Under the pieces are notes generated by a model. The model was not told the DNA's origin, searched no databases, and was given only the letters and a program-made list of their open reading frames with translations. The position numbers and the translations under genes were made by a program. DNA of 47,887 nt from the NCBI GenBank assembly GCA_002315655.1, contig DCHO01000080.1, positions 972 through 48,858 of the forward strand, read 5' to 3'. The first letter of the stretch is position 1; the number at the start of each line of letters is the position of its first letter. The DNA is from Christensenella sp. UBA1750. Lineage in GTDB: Bacteria; Bacillota; Clostridia; Christensenellales; UBA1750. Positions 38,996-47,860 of this stretch are shown here, piece after piece.

Positions 38996-40072
38996 TCATT
39001 TTGCCGTCTCGATGACCCCGCCGCCAAGACACACCTCTCCGTTATACAGAACGACGGACTGCCCCGGCGTGATGGCGCGCTGGGCTTCCGCAAAGGTGAT
39101 GTGCGCCCCGCCGTCCTCATTCAGCTCCACATGGCATATCTGGTCGGGCTGGCGATAGCGTACCTTCGCGGTGCAGTCGAAGGCTTGCGCGGGTGCTGTG
39201 CCTTTGATAAAGTGCATCCCCGAGGCGGTCAGCGCATGAGAATAGAGCCTCAGGTCGTCCTCGCCCTGACACACGCGCAGGATGTTGTGCTCCATGTCCT
39301 TTTCCACGACGAACCAGCTCCGCCCGTCGCCGCGCCCGCCGATGCCGAGCCCCTTGCGCTGTCCAAGCGTGTAATACATAAGCCCGTCATGTTTCCCCAC
39401 CACATTGCCTTCCGGGTCAACCATGTCTCCCGGCTGGGCGGGGAGGAACTGCTTCAAAAACTGCTTGAAATTGCGCTCGCCGATGAAGCAGACCCCGGTG
39501 GAGTCCTTCTTTTCGGCGGTTTCCAGTCCGTTTTCGCGGGCAATCTCGCGCACCTGCGCTTTGGTTAAGTGCCCCACGGGGAACAGCACGTTCTGTAACT
39601 GCTCCTGCGTCAGCATATGCAGAAAGTAGGTCTGATCCTTATTGCCGTCCGCGCCGCGCAGCAGCCGCACTTCCCCGTTTTCGTGAGAAAGCTGGCAGAA
39701 ATGCCCGGTGGCCAGCAGGTCTGCGCCGTTCTGATAGGCAAAGTCCAGAAAGGCGCGGAACTTGATCTCCTTGTTGCACAGCACATCGGGGTTGGGCGTG
39801 CGCCCTTTTTTGTACTCGGACAAAAAGTGCGTAAACACCCTGTCCCAGTATTCCTTTGTGAAATTGACCGTATAATACGGAATCCCGATGGTGTCGCAGA
39901 CCTCTTTCACGTCCTCATAATCCTGGGTGGCGGTGCAAAGGCCGTTGTCGTCCTTTTCCTCCCAGTTTTTCATGAAAACGCCCATCACATCGTAGCCCTG
40001 CTGTTTCAGCAGCAGCGCCGCGACGGAGGAATCCACACCGCCGGACATCCCGACAATGACACGCTTTGCCAT
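38996..40072 (-). CDS. mnmA: tRNA-specific 2-thiouridylase
   Basis: A 358-aa enzyme that thiolates U34 of tRNA Lys, Glu and Gln. The PP-loop S-G-G-V-D-S-S lies at residues 10-16, the catalytic Cys in N-P-D-V-L-C-N-K-E-I-K-F near residue 98, and the second Cys in G-V-C-F-I-G-E near 194. The C-terminal beta-barrel with C-x-x-K-V-R-Y-R-Q is present. It starts 3 nt after cysK, so cysteine synthesis and sulfur use in tRNA are made from one transcript. Length is normal. Confidence 0.96.
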   Translation of the reverse strand: MAKRVIVGMSGGVDSSVAALLLKQQGYDVMGVFMKNWEEKDDNGLCTATQDYEDVKEVCDTIGIPYYTVNFTKEYWDRVFTHFLSEYKKGRTPNPDVLCNKEIKFRAFLDFAYQNGADLLATGHFCQLSHENGEVRLLRGADGNKDQTYFLHMLTQEQLQNVLFPVGHLTKAQVREIARENGLETAEKKDSTGVCFIGERNFKQFLKQFLPAQPGDMVDPEGNVVGKHDGLMYYTLGQRKGLGIGGRGDGRSWFVVEKDMEHNILRVCQGEDDLRLYSHALTASGMHFIKGTAPAQAFDCTAKVRYRQPDQICHVELNEDGGAHITFAEAQRAITPGQSVVLYNGEVCLGGGVIETAK

Positions 40073-40075
40073 TTG

Positions 40076-40996
40076 CTACTCCTTGAACATGGGGGTGGAT
40101 AAATACCGCTCGCCGGTATCGGGCAGCAGCACCACGATATTCTTTCCGGCAAATTCGGGACGGTTCGCCACAGCGACCGCCGCGCACAACGCCGCGCCGG
40201 AGGAAATGCCGCAGAGCAGCCCTTCGCGCTTCGCCAGCTCTCGCCCGAATTGGTAAGCATCCTCGGTTTTGACCGTCAGCACCTCGTCGCAAACGGACGC
40301 ATCATAGTTTTTCGGGATGAAGTTGCTGCCGATGCCCTGAATGCCGTGCACTCCCGCCACGCCCTTGGTGATGAGGGGCGATTCAAACGGTTCCACGCCG
40401 ATGACCCTAATGTCGGGATTATATTGTTTCAGATATTTTCCCGTGCCGGATAATGTGCCGCCCGTGCCGATGCACGCCACGAACACATCCACCTTTCCTT
40501 CCGTGTCCTCCCAGATTTCGGAAGCCGTGGTGCTGTGCGCGTCGGGATTGTCGGGGTTGTCAAACTGGGAGGGCATAAACGCGCCGGGGTTTTCCTTTAT
40601 CAATTCCTCGGCCTTGGCCACCGCGCCCGCCATGCCCTGCGCCGCGTCCGTCAGCACGATTTGGGCGCCCAGCGCGGAGAGCAGCATCTGCCGCTCCACA
40701 GACATGGAAGAAGGCATGGTCAGAATGAGCTTGTAGCCCTTGACCGAGGCAACCATGGCCAGCCCAACGCCGGTGTTGCCGGAGGTCGGCTCGATGATGA
40801 GCGCACCTTTTGGCAGCAAGCCCTTCTTTTCGGCCTGCTCCACCATGTTCTTCGCCACTCTGTCCTTGACTGACCCTGCGGGGTTGTTCTTTTCCACCTT
40901 TGCCAGAACCGGCGTGCCGCCGTGTGCCTCCGCGATTCTGTTCAGCCGCAGAAGGGGCGTATGCCCGACCATTTCCAACACACTATCGTAAATCAT
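40076..40996 (-). CDS. cysK: Cysteine synthase A (O-acetylserine sulfhydrylase)
   Basis: A 306-aa pyridoxal-phosphate enzyme making cysteine from O-acetylserine and sulfide. The PLP Lys is in P-A-G-S-V-K-D-R (near residue 43), T-S-G-N-T-G (near 71-76) binds substrate, and G-T-G-G-T (near 177-181) holds the PLP phosphate. The C-terminal S-S-G-A-A-L motif is also present. It begins 12 nt after the Ser/Thr kinase stop, with AAAGGAG before the ATG, and 3 nt before mnmA, so it may be transcribed with the signalling genes upstream. Confidence 0.95.
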   Translation of the reverse strand: MIYDSVLEMVGHTPLLRLNRIAEAHGGTPVLAKVEKNNPAGSVKDRVAKNMVEQAEKKGLLPKGALIIEPTSGNTGVGLAMVASVKGYKLILTMPSSMSVERQMLLSALGAQIVLTDAAQGMAGAVAKAEELIKENPGAFMPSQFDNPDNPDAHSTTASEIWEDTEGKVDVFVACIGTGGTLSGTGKYLKQYNPDIRVIGVEPFESPLITKGVAGVHGIQGIGSNFIPKNYDASVCDEVLTVKTEDAYQFGRELAKREGLLCGISSGAALCAAVAVANRPEFAGKNIVVLLPDTGERYLSTPMFKE

Positions 40997-41008
40997 TGAT
41001 TTTCTCCT

Positions 41009-42910
41009 TTATTCCACAAAGAACGCATAAATTCCGGAATTGTCTCTCTCGTTCGACACAAGCTCAACGAGGGTCTCGCCTCCGTCAAAATCGTTTCTGA
41101 TCTGCACCAGTCCGATGCCGTCCTGATAGAACGCATAGCCCGCATCGCACTTGATGACAATGGCATTTTTCATCATCATGCCGCCCTGTGTGCCGGAATA
41201 GTTCACGGCGTAAACGGTGCTGCGTCCGTAGATGCCGTTGAAGCTCATTCCTACGCAGCAATTCGCGGGCAGAATCAGCTCATCGGTCTGCACTTCCGCG
41301 TCCAGTGATCTGTATTTGAGGTTGCCCGATTCATCCAGATAGTACCCGTAAACGCCGCCCGTGGGCATGGTGCCGTCCTCGCTGAGGGCAAATTCGCCCA
41401 CCAGCAGATCCTGCGCGGTCGAAGGCGCGGGACCCGTGACGTAGCGGGTCATGTACCCGTCCTCAACATACGACAGAACGCGGTAGCGCTCCGGGATGAA
41501 GCCGTCGATGGGCTCACTCGGCGTCATTCCCTCCAGGAAGGGCAGCATTTCGGGAACAATCGTTGGGGTCGGTGTCGGTATTTCCTCCTCGGCGGGGGAT
41601 TCCTCGGGAAGCGTGGGCGTTTCCGTCGGCTCCGATGCCTTTGTCTTTTCCACCTGCTGCGTCTGCGCGGGTTTATCCTTCGCCAGCTGTTTTAAGGAGG
41701 TGTAGCCGCCTTTATCCATCAGACTGGAAAGATACACAAAGAACAGCACCACAAACACGACAATAAGCGTGAGCACAACAGCCGCCGCAATCACGATGGC
41801 GCGGTTCGGGTTTTTCTTCTTTTTTTCGCCCTTGTGGGACAGCGGATAGGTTTCGGGGTCTTTTTGCTTCTGCACATTCTGCGCCTTCTGCGGCTTCTCC
41901 CTGCGCTGGGTTGTGGGCGCGGGCTTAGGCTGCACCGCCGCCTGCCCTTCCTGCAACAGCGCTGCGCGGAACTCCTCCACCGTGGCAAAGCGGTTCTCCG
42001 CCTTCACCGCCATGGCCTTGAGCAGCGCCTTTTCCGCATAAGCGGGAATGGAAATGCCCATTTTCGACGGCGGAACCAAGCAGTCGGTGTTCAGCCGTTC
42101 CAGCGATTCCGGGGGAATTTTCCCGGTCAGGGTGCGATACATGGTCGCGCCCAAGGCGTAAATGTCCGTCCAAGGCCCCTGCCGCCCGCGGGAACGATAC
42201 TGTTCCTCGGGTGCATAGCCGGGCTTCAGAATCACCGACATGGACTGCTGGGCGGACAGTGCCTGCCGCGCCGCGCCAAAGTCGATGAGCGTCACTTGCC
42301 CGGAGGTGGTGAGGAAAATATTGTCCGGGCTTACATCCCGGTGCAGCAACCCCGCCGCGTGGACGGTGTGCAACGCGTCCATCACGGGCAGCATGATGCC
42401 CACCATCTTCTCAAAGGGGATGGGATGCCCGCCGGAGCGCACTAAGTATTGCTTTAAGGTGATGCCCTCCAAATAGGTCATCACAAGATAGGCCGTGCCG
42501 TTTTCGGTGAAAAAATCCCGCACGCCAACGATGTTGGGCGAGCCGTCAAACCGCGCTAAGGTTCTGGCCTCCTGCAAGAAGGATTCGAGCCCCGCTCGGA
42601 AACGCTGCTCTCCCACGCCGGAGAATGGGACGACCTGCGCACTACCCGGCGCACGCGAAGCGCAGTCCTGCGGCAGATATTCCTTGATGGCGAGCTTGAT
42701 GCCTAAAACTTCATCCCTTGCGATATAGGTCATGCCGAAACCGCCGTGCCCGAGGCCGCGCCCAACCAGATATTTCCCTGACAGGATGGTTCCGGGGGCT
42801 AAATACTGCGGAGCTTCGGCGGGCGTGCCCTCTCTGTAACCGCAAAAAGGACAGACTTCCGCCTGTCCTTTGTCTTTCATACATCCAAGACAAATGTTGG
42901 TTCCGCGCAT
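41009..42910 (-). CDS. Membrane Ser/Thr protein kinase with zinc ribbon and extracellular domain
   Basis: A 633-aa protein. Residues 7-23 form a zinc ribbon (C-L-G-C and C-P-F-C). The kinase domain spans about 44-320: glycine loop G-R-G-L-G-H-G-G-F-G (50-59), Lys76, H-R-D (190-192), D-F-G (210-212). The HRD loop reads H-R-D-V-S-P-D-N, with Ser where Ser/Thr kinases usually have Lys. A basic Pro/Lys/Gln linker, one TM helix (371-395) and a roughly 235-aa external domain with no PASTA repeats follow. ATG 42910 was preferred over the TTG at 42913. It is the last signalling gene of an operon with FHA, protease and PP2C genes; it probably phosphorylates its FHA neighbours. Confidence 0.88.
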   Translation of the reverse strand: MRGTNICLGCMKDKGQAEVCPFCGYREGTPAEAPQYLAPGTILSGKYLVGRGLGHGGFGMTYIARDEVLGIKLAIKEYLPQDCASRAPGSAQVVPFSGVGEQRFRAGLESFLQEARTLARFDGSPNIVGVRDFFTENGTAYLVMTYLEGITLKQYLVRSGGHPIPFEKMVGIMLPVMDALHTVHAAGLLHRDVSPDNIFLTTSGQVTLIDFGAARQALSAQQSMSVILKPGYAPEEQYRSRGRQGPWTDIYALGATMYRTLTGKIPPESLERLNTDCLVPPSKMGISIPAYAEKALLKAMAVKAENRFATVEEFRAALLQEGQAAVQPKPAPTTQRREKPQKAQNVQKQKDPETYPLSHKGEKKKKNPNRAIVIAAAVVLTLIVVFVVLFFVYLSSLMDKGGYTSLKQLAKDKPAQTQQVEKTKASEPTETPTLPEESPAEEEIPTPTPTIVPEMLPFLEGMTPSEPIDGFIPERYRVLSYVEDGYMTRYVTGPAPSTAQDLLVGEFALSEDGTMPTGGVYGYYLDESGNLKYRSLDAEVQTDELILPANCCVGMSFNGIYGRSTVYAVNYSGTQGGMMMKNAIVIKCDAGYAFYQDGIGLVQIRNDFDGGETLVELVSNERDNSGIYAFFVE

Positions 42911-42941
42911 CAAAATCGCACCGCCTTAAGACTAAACTTGG

Positions 42942-43550
42942 TCACTGTGCGTCCTCCCAGGCAAATCTCTCCCCACACAGAGGCAGGAAGAGCAGCGCCG
43001 TGTGCCCGATCTCAATGCGGTCATAGGCACAAAGGGCGGCAGGAGTCAGCAATTCGTTGCCATTGACATACACAATGGCCTTGCCCTCGCCGGGAATCAG
43101 ATGAAATTCCCGGTTGCGGGGGTTATAGGAAAGCACCGCGTTGTTTTCGCGGGACACGGTTAAATCGCCCTTCAGACAGATGTTCATGCCGCTTCCGCGC
43201 CCAATGGTGTTGCGCTCGGAATGAATCACGAACGCCTCGCCCTTGTGGGGGCCATCGACCTCCACAAGCCAGCCCACCGGAGGGTCGATGCGGATTTCCT
43301 CCGCAACCCGCGCCACGGTGACAGGATCGTCGTCTTCGGGCAGCGGGGCGGGCTGCGCCTTCACCGGCGCGGCTTTTTTCGCCGACGCATTCTCCCGCAG
43401 GGAATACGCATCCATCACCTGCTCATCCACGGGCTTCTTGGCAACAGTGTATTCCGGCTCCTCCCCCGCACGGAAGGCCGCGCAGTGGGGGCAGGAGGTA
43501 TATTTTTCGGGGTCATAATAGTGACCGTAATCACATCTGATGTATTTCAC
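42942..43550 (-). CDS. Zinc-ribbon FHA-domain protein
   Basis: A 202-aa cytosolic protein with GTG start whose G overlaps the TAG of the protease gene (TAGTG). The N-terminal zinc ribbon has C-D-x-G-H and C-P-H-C (residues 6-23). A Pro/Ala/acidic linker follows, then an FHA domain (about 95-195) with I-G-R-G-S (near 116), S-R-E-N (near 133, the phosphothreonine-binding Ser-Arg with Asn) and V-N-G-N-E-L (near 164). FHA domains bind phosphothreonine, so it should read kinase marks made by the next gene. Confidence 0.85.
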   Translation of the reverse strand: MKYIRCDYGHYYDPEKYTSCPHCAAFRAGEEPEYTVAKKPVDEQVMDAYSLRENASAKKAAPVKAQPAPLPEDDDPVTVARVAEEIRIDPPVGWLVEVDGPHKGEAFVIHSERNTIGRGSGMNICLKGDLTVSRENNAVLSYNPRNREFHLIPGEGKAIVYVNGNELLTPAALCAYDRIEIGHTALLFLPLCGERFAWEDAQ

Positions 43551-44866
43551 TAAAATTCTCCTTTTCTGTTCTCCTTGGGTGCGTGGAGACGCACCTCAAA
43601 CAGACAGCTTTCCTCAACGAGATAAAAACGGTTGCCGTCGGTAAGCTCGGCATTCCCGCCGTCGCAAAGCTTTGCACCGTTCACCACAAACGTGCCATTG
43701 TCGGAATAGCTCTCCAGAAGGAATCTGTCCCTGTTCCCGTCATAGCGCAGGGCACAATGCACGCGGGCGATGGTATTTTCCCGTGCGGAAAACACGATTT
43801 GGCATTTCTGCGGGTCACGCCCGAAGAAGACGGTTTCGCCCTCCAATGCAATGACCGCGCCCTGATAGGTTCCGCGCAGGCCGATGATGTAGCCCATATC
43901 CTCCTGTCGGCGGGTGGGTCGAACGAGGTCGATGAGCTTTGCGCCGTTCTTCTTGCGTTGCCACAGAATGTAGGAAAGCACACAGGCAAAGGCAATGGAG
44001 GTCAGGATGAAGATGATGAGCCAAAGCACGCTCCACAGGCTTCTTCCGCTCTTTTCGGTGGGAATCACGGTCGCCATGGGCGTCGCCGTTGCCGTGGGCG
44101 CAGGCGTTGCGGAGGCGGTGGGCGTTGCAATCGGGATGCTGCTCTCCGCGGTGGTGAGTTCTACGGTCTTGCAGGAAATGCCCACGGAGGAAAGCAGGTC
44201 AAGGGCTTCCTCCATGCGGATCGCGCCGTTGATGCCCTGGGTGTCGTTCATCTTCATGGCGCAGATGCCGATGACCACGCCGCTCTCATGGAGCAGGGGG
44301 CCGCCGGAATTTCCCTGATTGAGCGCCGCGTCGATCTGATAATACAGCACACCATTCCAGGTGGAATACTTGCTGACAATGCCCTTGCTGACCGAAACAT
44401 CGTCTGCGAAGGAAGTAATGGTGGTGGAAATGTCGTTGGTGGGATAACCCAACGCAAACACATTGTCCCCAATCTTCACATCGTCCTGTCTGCCGATGGG
44501 CAGAGGTTCCTCGTCAATGGGTGTGGAGAGCTTGAGGATCGCCAAGTCTTTTGTGGCGTCCTCTGCCACCACGGTGCAGGGAATCTCGGTATTGTTCCCG
44601 ACCCAGATGCAGACCGAATCGGGGTTGTCCGCAATGACGTGCTCGTTGGTGAGCACATAGGAAATGGGTGCGCTCTCCCCGACCCCGAAGCCGGAGCCGA
44701 AGGACGCCACCGCGCCGCTCCCCTCATCCTTTACCACAACACGGAAGACCGCGTTGCGCGCTTCCTCCGGGTTGACCCCGCCTGCGGCAAAGACCGTGAC
44801 GGGAACCAGCAAAACAAGCAGAAGGAGCAGAAATGCGCCCATGCGCCTGATCGAAATGACTTTCAT
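43550..44866 (-). CDS. Trypsin-like membrane protease with cytosolic FHA domain
   Basis: A 438-aa protein with signal peptide (1-28), an HtrA-like S1 protease domain (about 35-230) with triad His76 (T-N-E-H-V), Asp107 (K-D-L-A) and Ser187 (G-N-S-G-G-P), a Thr/Pro/Ala stalk, a TM helix (277-302) and a cytosolic FHA domain (about 330-425) with F-G-R-D-P, R-V-H and S-D-N-G-T-F-V-N-G. No PDZ domain is seen. It places a protease outside and a phosphothreonine reader inside one molecule. It starts 10 nt after the PP2C gene. Substrates are unknown; kinase control of the protease is inferred. Confidence 0.88.
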   Translation of the reverse strand: MKVISIRRMGAFLLLLLVLLVPVTVFAAGGVNPEEARNAVFRVVVKDEGSGAVASFGSGFGVGESAPISYVLTNEHVIADNPDSVCIWVGNNTEIPCTVVAEDATKDLAILKLSTPIDEEPLPIGRQDDVKIGDNVFALGYPTNDISTTITSFADDVSVSKGIVSKYSTWNGVLYYQIDAALNQGNSGGPLLHESGVVIGICAMKMNDTQGINGAIRMEEALDLLSSVGISCKTVELTTAESSIPIATPTASATPAPTATATPMATVIPTEKSGRSLWSVLWLIIFILTSIAFACVLSYILWQRKKNGAKLIDLVRPTRRQEDMGYIIGLRGTYQGAVIALEGETVFFGRDPQKCQIVFSARENTIARVHCALRYDGNRDRFLLESYSDNGTFVVNGAKLCDGGNAELTDGNRFYLVEESCLFEVRLHAPKENRKGEF

Positions 44867-44876
44867 TATCTCTTTT

Positions 44877-46310
44877 TTACACCTTATCGCAGTACAGAAC
44901 CACTATGGTCACATTGTCCTGACGCCGTTTGTTCTTGTTGAGCAGTGCGGCCATCAGCTTATCCTGCGCATCGTAATTGTAGCTTTCGGTGACGACCGTG
45001 GCGATTTCTTCCAGCGACAGCGTTTTGAACAGCCCGTCGGTGCACAGAATCACGCGGTCTCCGGCGCGCAGGGCAACGGCCTCGGTGTTGTAATCCACCA
45101 GCTCGAGCTTTTGCAGCCCCACATAGGAGGTCAAATGTGCGCGTTCGGGATGGGTCTGGGCTTCCTGCATCGTCATTTTGCCCGCCTTGACCTGCTCCAT
45201 CAGCTCGGCAAAATAGTTATGATCGCGGTTGATCTGATAAATGCGGCCTCTGCGGAAGAGATAAATATGGCTGTCACCGACAGAGACGAACCGCAGACCG
45301 CTGGGCAGAACGGAGGCTGCCGCCAGCGTGGTTCCGGCGGGAATTTCACCGTCACCAAAGGTATCATACACCATACTGTTGGTCAAGGTCACAGCGGAAA
45401 GCAGGCTGTCTCTGCCCACATTGTTATCCCGCAGATAGTTCTGCATGAAGCTCACCGCGCCCAGATTCGCGGCCTCGGCGCCGTTTTCCAGACCGCCCAT
45501 GCCATCGCACACCACCGCCATAACGCCGTGGCTCATGACAACGCTGCGGTCTTCCAGCGGCGTAATCGCAAAGGCGTCCTGCTGCTGATCGCGGGTGCCG
45601 ACGTGCTGGGCATTGCCCACGGAAACCTTGATGTCCCCGATAATGGCAGCGGCAAATTCCGCGCCGGCAGGCTCATAGGATGGCGCAGCAGCCGTCAGAA
45701 TCTGATCCAGATTCACCTTGCGCGAAGGCTCAATGGGCTGCACCGGCTTTTCCTGCACAGGCTGTATCGGCTTTTCTTCCACAGGCTGCACCGGGCGGAT
45801 CGTTACCTGCGGTTCCTCCACAGGCTGTACCGGGTTGATTCTCACCTGCGACTTCTCTTCCACGACAGGCTGCACGGCAGGTTCTTCAACCGCCGTTTCT
45901 TCCTGCATAGAGACCGTTTCCGGCTCCTCATATTCCACAACGGCGGGCGTGATCCACGCTTTCTTTTCAGCCTTGGGTTCTTCCTTCTTGTAAACCGTCA
46001 GCTCCGGTTCAGCTTTGGTTTCAGGTTCCTCGTATCCCGCAGCATCATTCCCGTCGGATTCCTCCTTCGCCTGATCTGCTTTGAACGTGCCGTATTCCTC
46101 GTCTTCTCCGAGCGGGGTGAAGACGATCGGTTCACGGGCTTCTTCCTCACGGACATAGGAACGGGTGAAGCTCTCCGCGTCCTCTTCGTCATCCGCAAAG
46201 TCGTCCCCGGCATTGTTCTTTCCGGCAACGATATTGAGCACGATCATCACAATGCTGGCCAAAGTTCCGAAACCGGCCAAGCCCAACAGAATTTTCACGA
46301 TATCCGGCAT
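44877..46310 (-). CDS. Membrane PP2C-family Ser/Thr phosphatase
   Basis: A 477-aa protein with an N-terminal TM helix (about 5-29), a long acidic disordered region with repeated P-V-Q-P-V-E-E units (about 140-200), and a PP2C domain (about 230-477). Motifs: T-R-D-Q-Q-Q-D-A (metal Asp), V-C-D-G-M-G-G (near 285), V-G-D-S-H (near 345), L-C-T-D-G-L (near 431) and R-Q-D-N-V-T (near 467). It should remove phosphates added by the kinase four genes along. Its own strong promoter lies 38 nt upstream, making it the first gene of the operon. The repeats may be an interaction platform. Confidence 0.9.
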   Translation of the reverse strand: MPDIVKILLGLAGFGTLASIVMIVLNIVAGKNNAGDDFADDEEDAESFTRSYVREEEAREPIVFTPLGEDEEYGTFKADQAKEESDGNDAAGYEEPETKAEPELTVYKKEEPKAEKKAWITPAVVEYEEPETVSMQEETAVEEPAVQPVVEEKSQVRINPVQPVEEPQVTIRPVQPVEEKPIQPVQEKPVQPIEPSRKVNLDQILTAAAPSYEPAGAEFAAAIIGDIKVSVGNAQHVGTRDQQQDAFAITPLEDRSVVMSHGVMAVVCDGMGGLENGAEAANLGAVSFMQNYLRDNNVGRDSLLSAVTLTNSMVYDTFGDGEIPAGTTLAAASVLPSGLRFVSVGDSHIYLFRRGRIYQINRDHNYFAELMEQVKAGKMTMQEAQTHPERAHLTSYVGLQKLELVDYNTEAVALRAGDRVILCTDGLFKTLSLEEIATVVTESYNYDAQDKLMAALLNKNKRRQDNVTIVVLYCDKV

Positions 46311-46347
46311 AGATAACGCCCCTCCATACTCACTGGTATCCTATTTT

Positions 46348-46376
46348 ATTATAGGACAAACCGACAAAAAAAGCAA
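46348..46376 (-). promoter_or_regulatory. Promoter of the phospho-signalling operon
   Basis: Minus-strand -35 TTGCTT (46376-46371), 17-bp spacer, perfect -10 TATAAT (46353-46348), overlapping a CCTAT/ATAGG palindrome. No other promoter is evident through cysK-mnmA. Confidence 0.7.
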
Positions 46377-46486
46377 TGTTTTTACGCAGTCTTCGGGCTT
46401 TATTTCACAATCGTTCTAACTTTTTTGCAGATGATATTCTAAGCGGCTAAATGTTTTGCCTCATCACGTTTTGGCAATACCGATTT

Positions 46487-47095
46487 TTATTTTAGCAGCT
46501 TTTCCGCATCTCTTCGGATTTCCGCCGCCACGTCTTCAATGCTTCTCCCCGCGTCAATCACAGCGATCCGCTCCGGGTGCTTTTTCGCTTCTTCCAGAAA
46601 TCCGCGATTCACTCTTTCCTTGAAATCATCCCCGTTGCTCTCCATGCGATCTTTTTCCCCGCGCTCTGTCACGCGCTTTTCCGCCGCTTCCGCATCCAGC
46701 ATAAGCAGATACGTTCTGTCGGGCAGCACATTATCGACCGCTTTTGCGTTGATCTCCATTACCTTATCTGCGGTCAGCCTTCTGCCGTAGCCCTGATAAG
46801 CCACGGACGAATCCAAAAAGCGGTCGCACAACACGACCTTCCCCTGCTCCAAAGCAGGCTTCACCACTTTTCGAACGTGCTCCGCCCGCGCCGATGCGTA
46901 AAGATATGCTTCTGTCACGTCGTCCATCACGTTGTTTTTGTCCAACAGAATGTCGCGTATTTTTTCCGCCACAGGGGTTCCGCCCGGCTCGCGGCTGATG
47001 AGAACTTCCTTCCCACGGCTTTCAAAAAAGTCTTTCAGAAGGTTGATCTGTGTGGTCTTCCCGGTTCCGTCTCCGCCTTCAAAAGTGATAAACAT
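46487..47095 (-). CDS. tmk: Thymidylate kinase
   Basis: A 202-aa kinase converting dTMP to dTDP. The P-loop is E-G-G-D-G-T-G-K-T (residues 6-14), the DRY-type motif is C-D-R-F-L-D-S-S-V-A-Y-Q-G (near 90-102), and R-E-P-G-G-T (near 36) is the dTMP-binding signature. The LID region near 145 contains R-x-x-x-x-x-D-D. It follows the HAD gene by 10 nt, sharing its promoter. GGAG lies before the start. Confidence 0.96.
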   Translation of the reverse strand: MFITFEGGDGTGKTTQINLLKDFFESRGKEVLISREPGGTPVAEKIRDILLDKNNVMDDVTEAYLYASARAEHVRKVVKPALEQGKVVLCDRFLDSSVAYQGYGRRLTADKVMEINAKAVDNVLPDRTYLLMLDAEAAEKRVTERGEKDRMESNGDDFKERVNRGFLEEAKKHPERIAVIDAGRSIEDVAAEIRRDAEKLLK

Positions 47096-47105
47096 ACATT
47101 ATCTC

Positions 47106-47741
47106 CTATATCAGAATACTTCTGATTTCATCCACATTTTTCGCAATATAGGTCGCTTGGTCAAATTCGTCCATGCTGCCGAAGCCATAAGTCACCCCGA
47201 TGGAATCTATGCCGTTTTCCAGCGCGCCATGAATGTCCAGCTCCCTATCCCCGATCATCACAGCGTTTCTGCCTAACTTTTCTAAACACCGCTTGACGAG
47301 CAGAGGTTTGATGTCCTTCGTATCGGTCAGCTCCGGCGTAGTGATGAAGTCCACGCAATCCATGATCTTTTCCTTTTCAAGAATGATCCGGGCGAACTTT
47401 TCCGGCTTTCCCGTCGCCACAGCAACCTTTTTCCCGGCTTTTTTAAGATCACGAATCAGCTCACTGATTCCGGGATAGGCCGTGTATTCCAGCACGCCGA
47501 TGGGCGCGTATCTTTCCCGATACGCCGCTACCGCCTGATGCGCCTTCTCCTCGTCCATCCCGGCATATTCAACAAATGCGGCATGGAGCGGAGGGCCGAT
47601 GAACTTTCTGACCTTTTCGTCGGCCAATCTTTCCCGCCCTAATTTTTCCATCGCATATTGCACGCTGTTGATAACACCGTTCGATGTGTCCATCATCGTA
47701 CCGTCTAAATCAAACAATACAACATCGTAATTCTTTTTCAT
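47106..47741 (-). CDS. HAD-family phosphatase (phosphoglycolate phosphatase-like)
   Basis: A 211-aa HAD hydrolase. Motif I is D-L-D-G-T (near residue 11-15) with nucleophile Asp, motif II is A-T-G-K-P (near 91), motif III Lys is in I-K-P (near 127), and motif IV is I-G-D-R-E-L-D (near 146). A C1 helical cap between motifs I and II is of the PGP/PpaX kind. ATG 47741 was chosen because GGAGG lies 5 nt upstream; the TTG four codons earlier overlaps it. It is first in an operon with tmk. Substrate is uncertain. Confidence 0.85.
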   Translation of the reverse strand: MKKNYDVVLFDLDGTMMDTSNGVINSVQYAMEKLGRERLADEKVRKFIGPPLHAAFVEYAGMDEEKAHQAVAAYRERYAPIGVLEYTAYPGISELIRDLKKAGKKVAVATGKPEKFARIILEKEKIMDCVDFITTPELTDTKDIKPLLVKRCLEKLGRNAVMIGDRELDIHGALENGIDSIGVTYGFGSMDEFDQATYIAKNVDEIRSILI

Positions 47742-47777
47742 TCTTTCCTCCAAACAGGCTCATTGTTGTTATTTACA

Positions 47778-47806
47778 ATTATATTCTTTTACCGAATACC
47801 TTACAA
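47778..47806 (-). promoter_or_regulatory. Promoter of the HAD-tmk operon
   Basis: Minus-strand -35 TTGTAA (47806-47801), 17-bp spacer, perfect -10 TATAAT (47783-47778), 37 nt before the HAD start. Confidence 0.7.
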
Positions 47807-47823
47807 TCTCTTTCATGTTATAG

Positions 47824-47859
47824 ATAGAAAAAGACATTCGATTTTCATCGAATGTCTTT
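47824..47859 (-). terminator. Terminator of an rRNA operon
   Basis: A perfect 13-bp stem AAAGACATTCGAT with ATCGAATGTCTTT (47830-47842 with 47847-47859), a 4-nt loop and T's on the minus strand. It directly follows the putative 5S rRNA end. Confidence 0.8.
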
Positions 47860-47860
47860 G

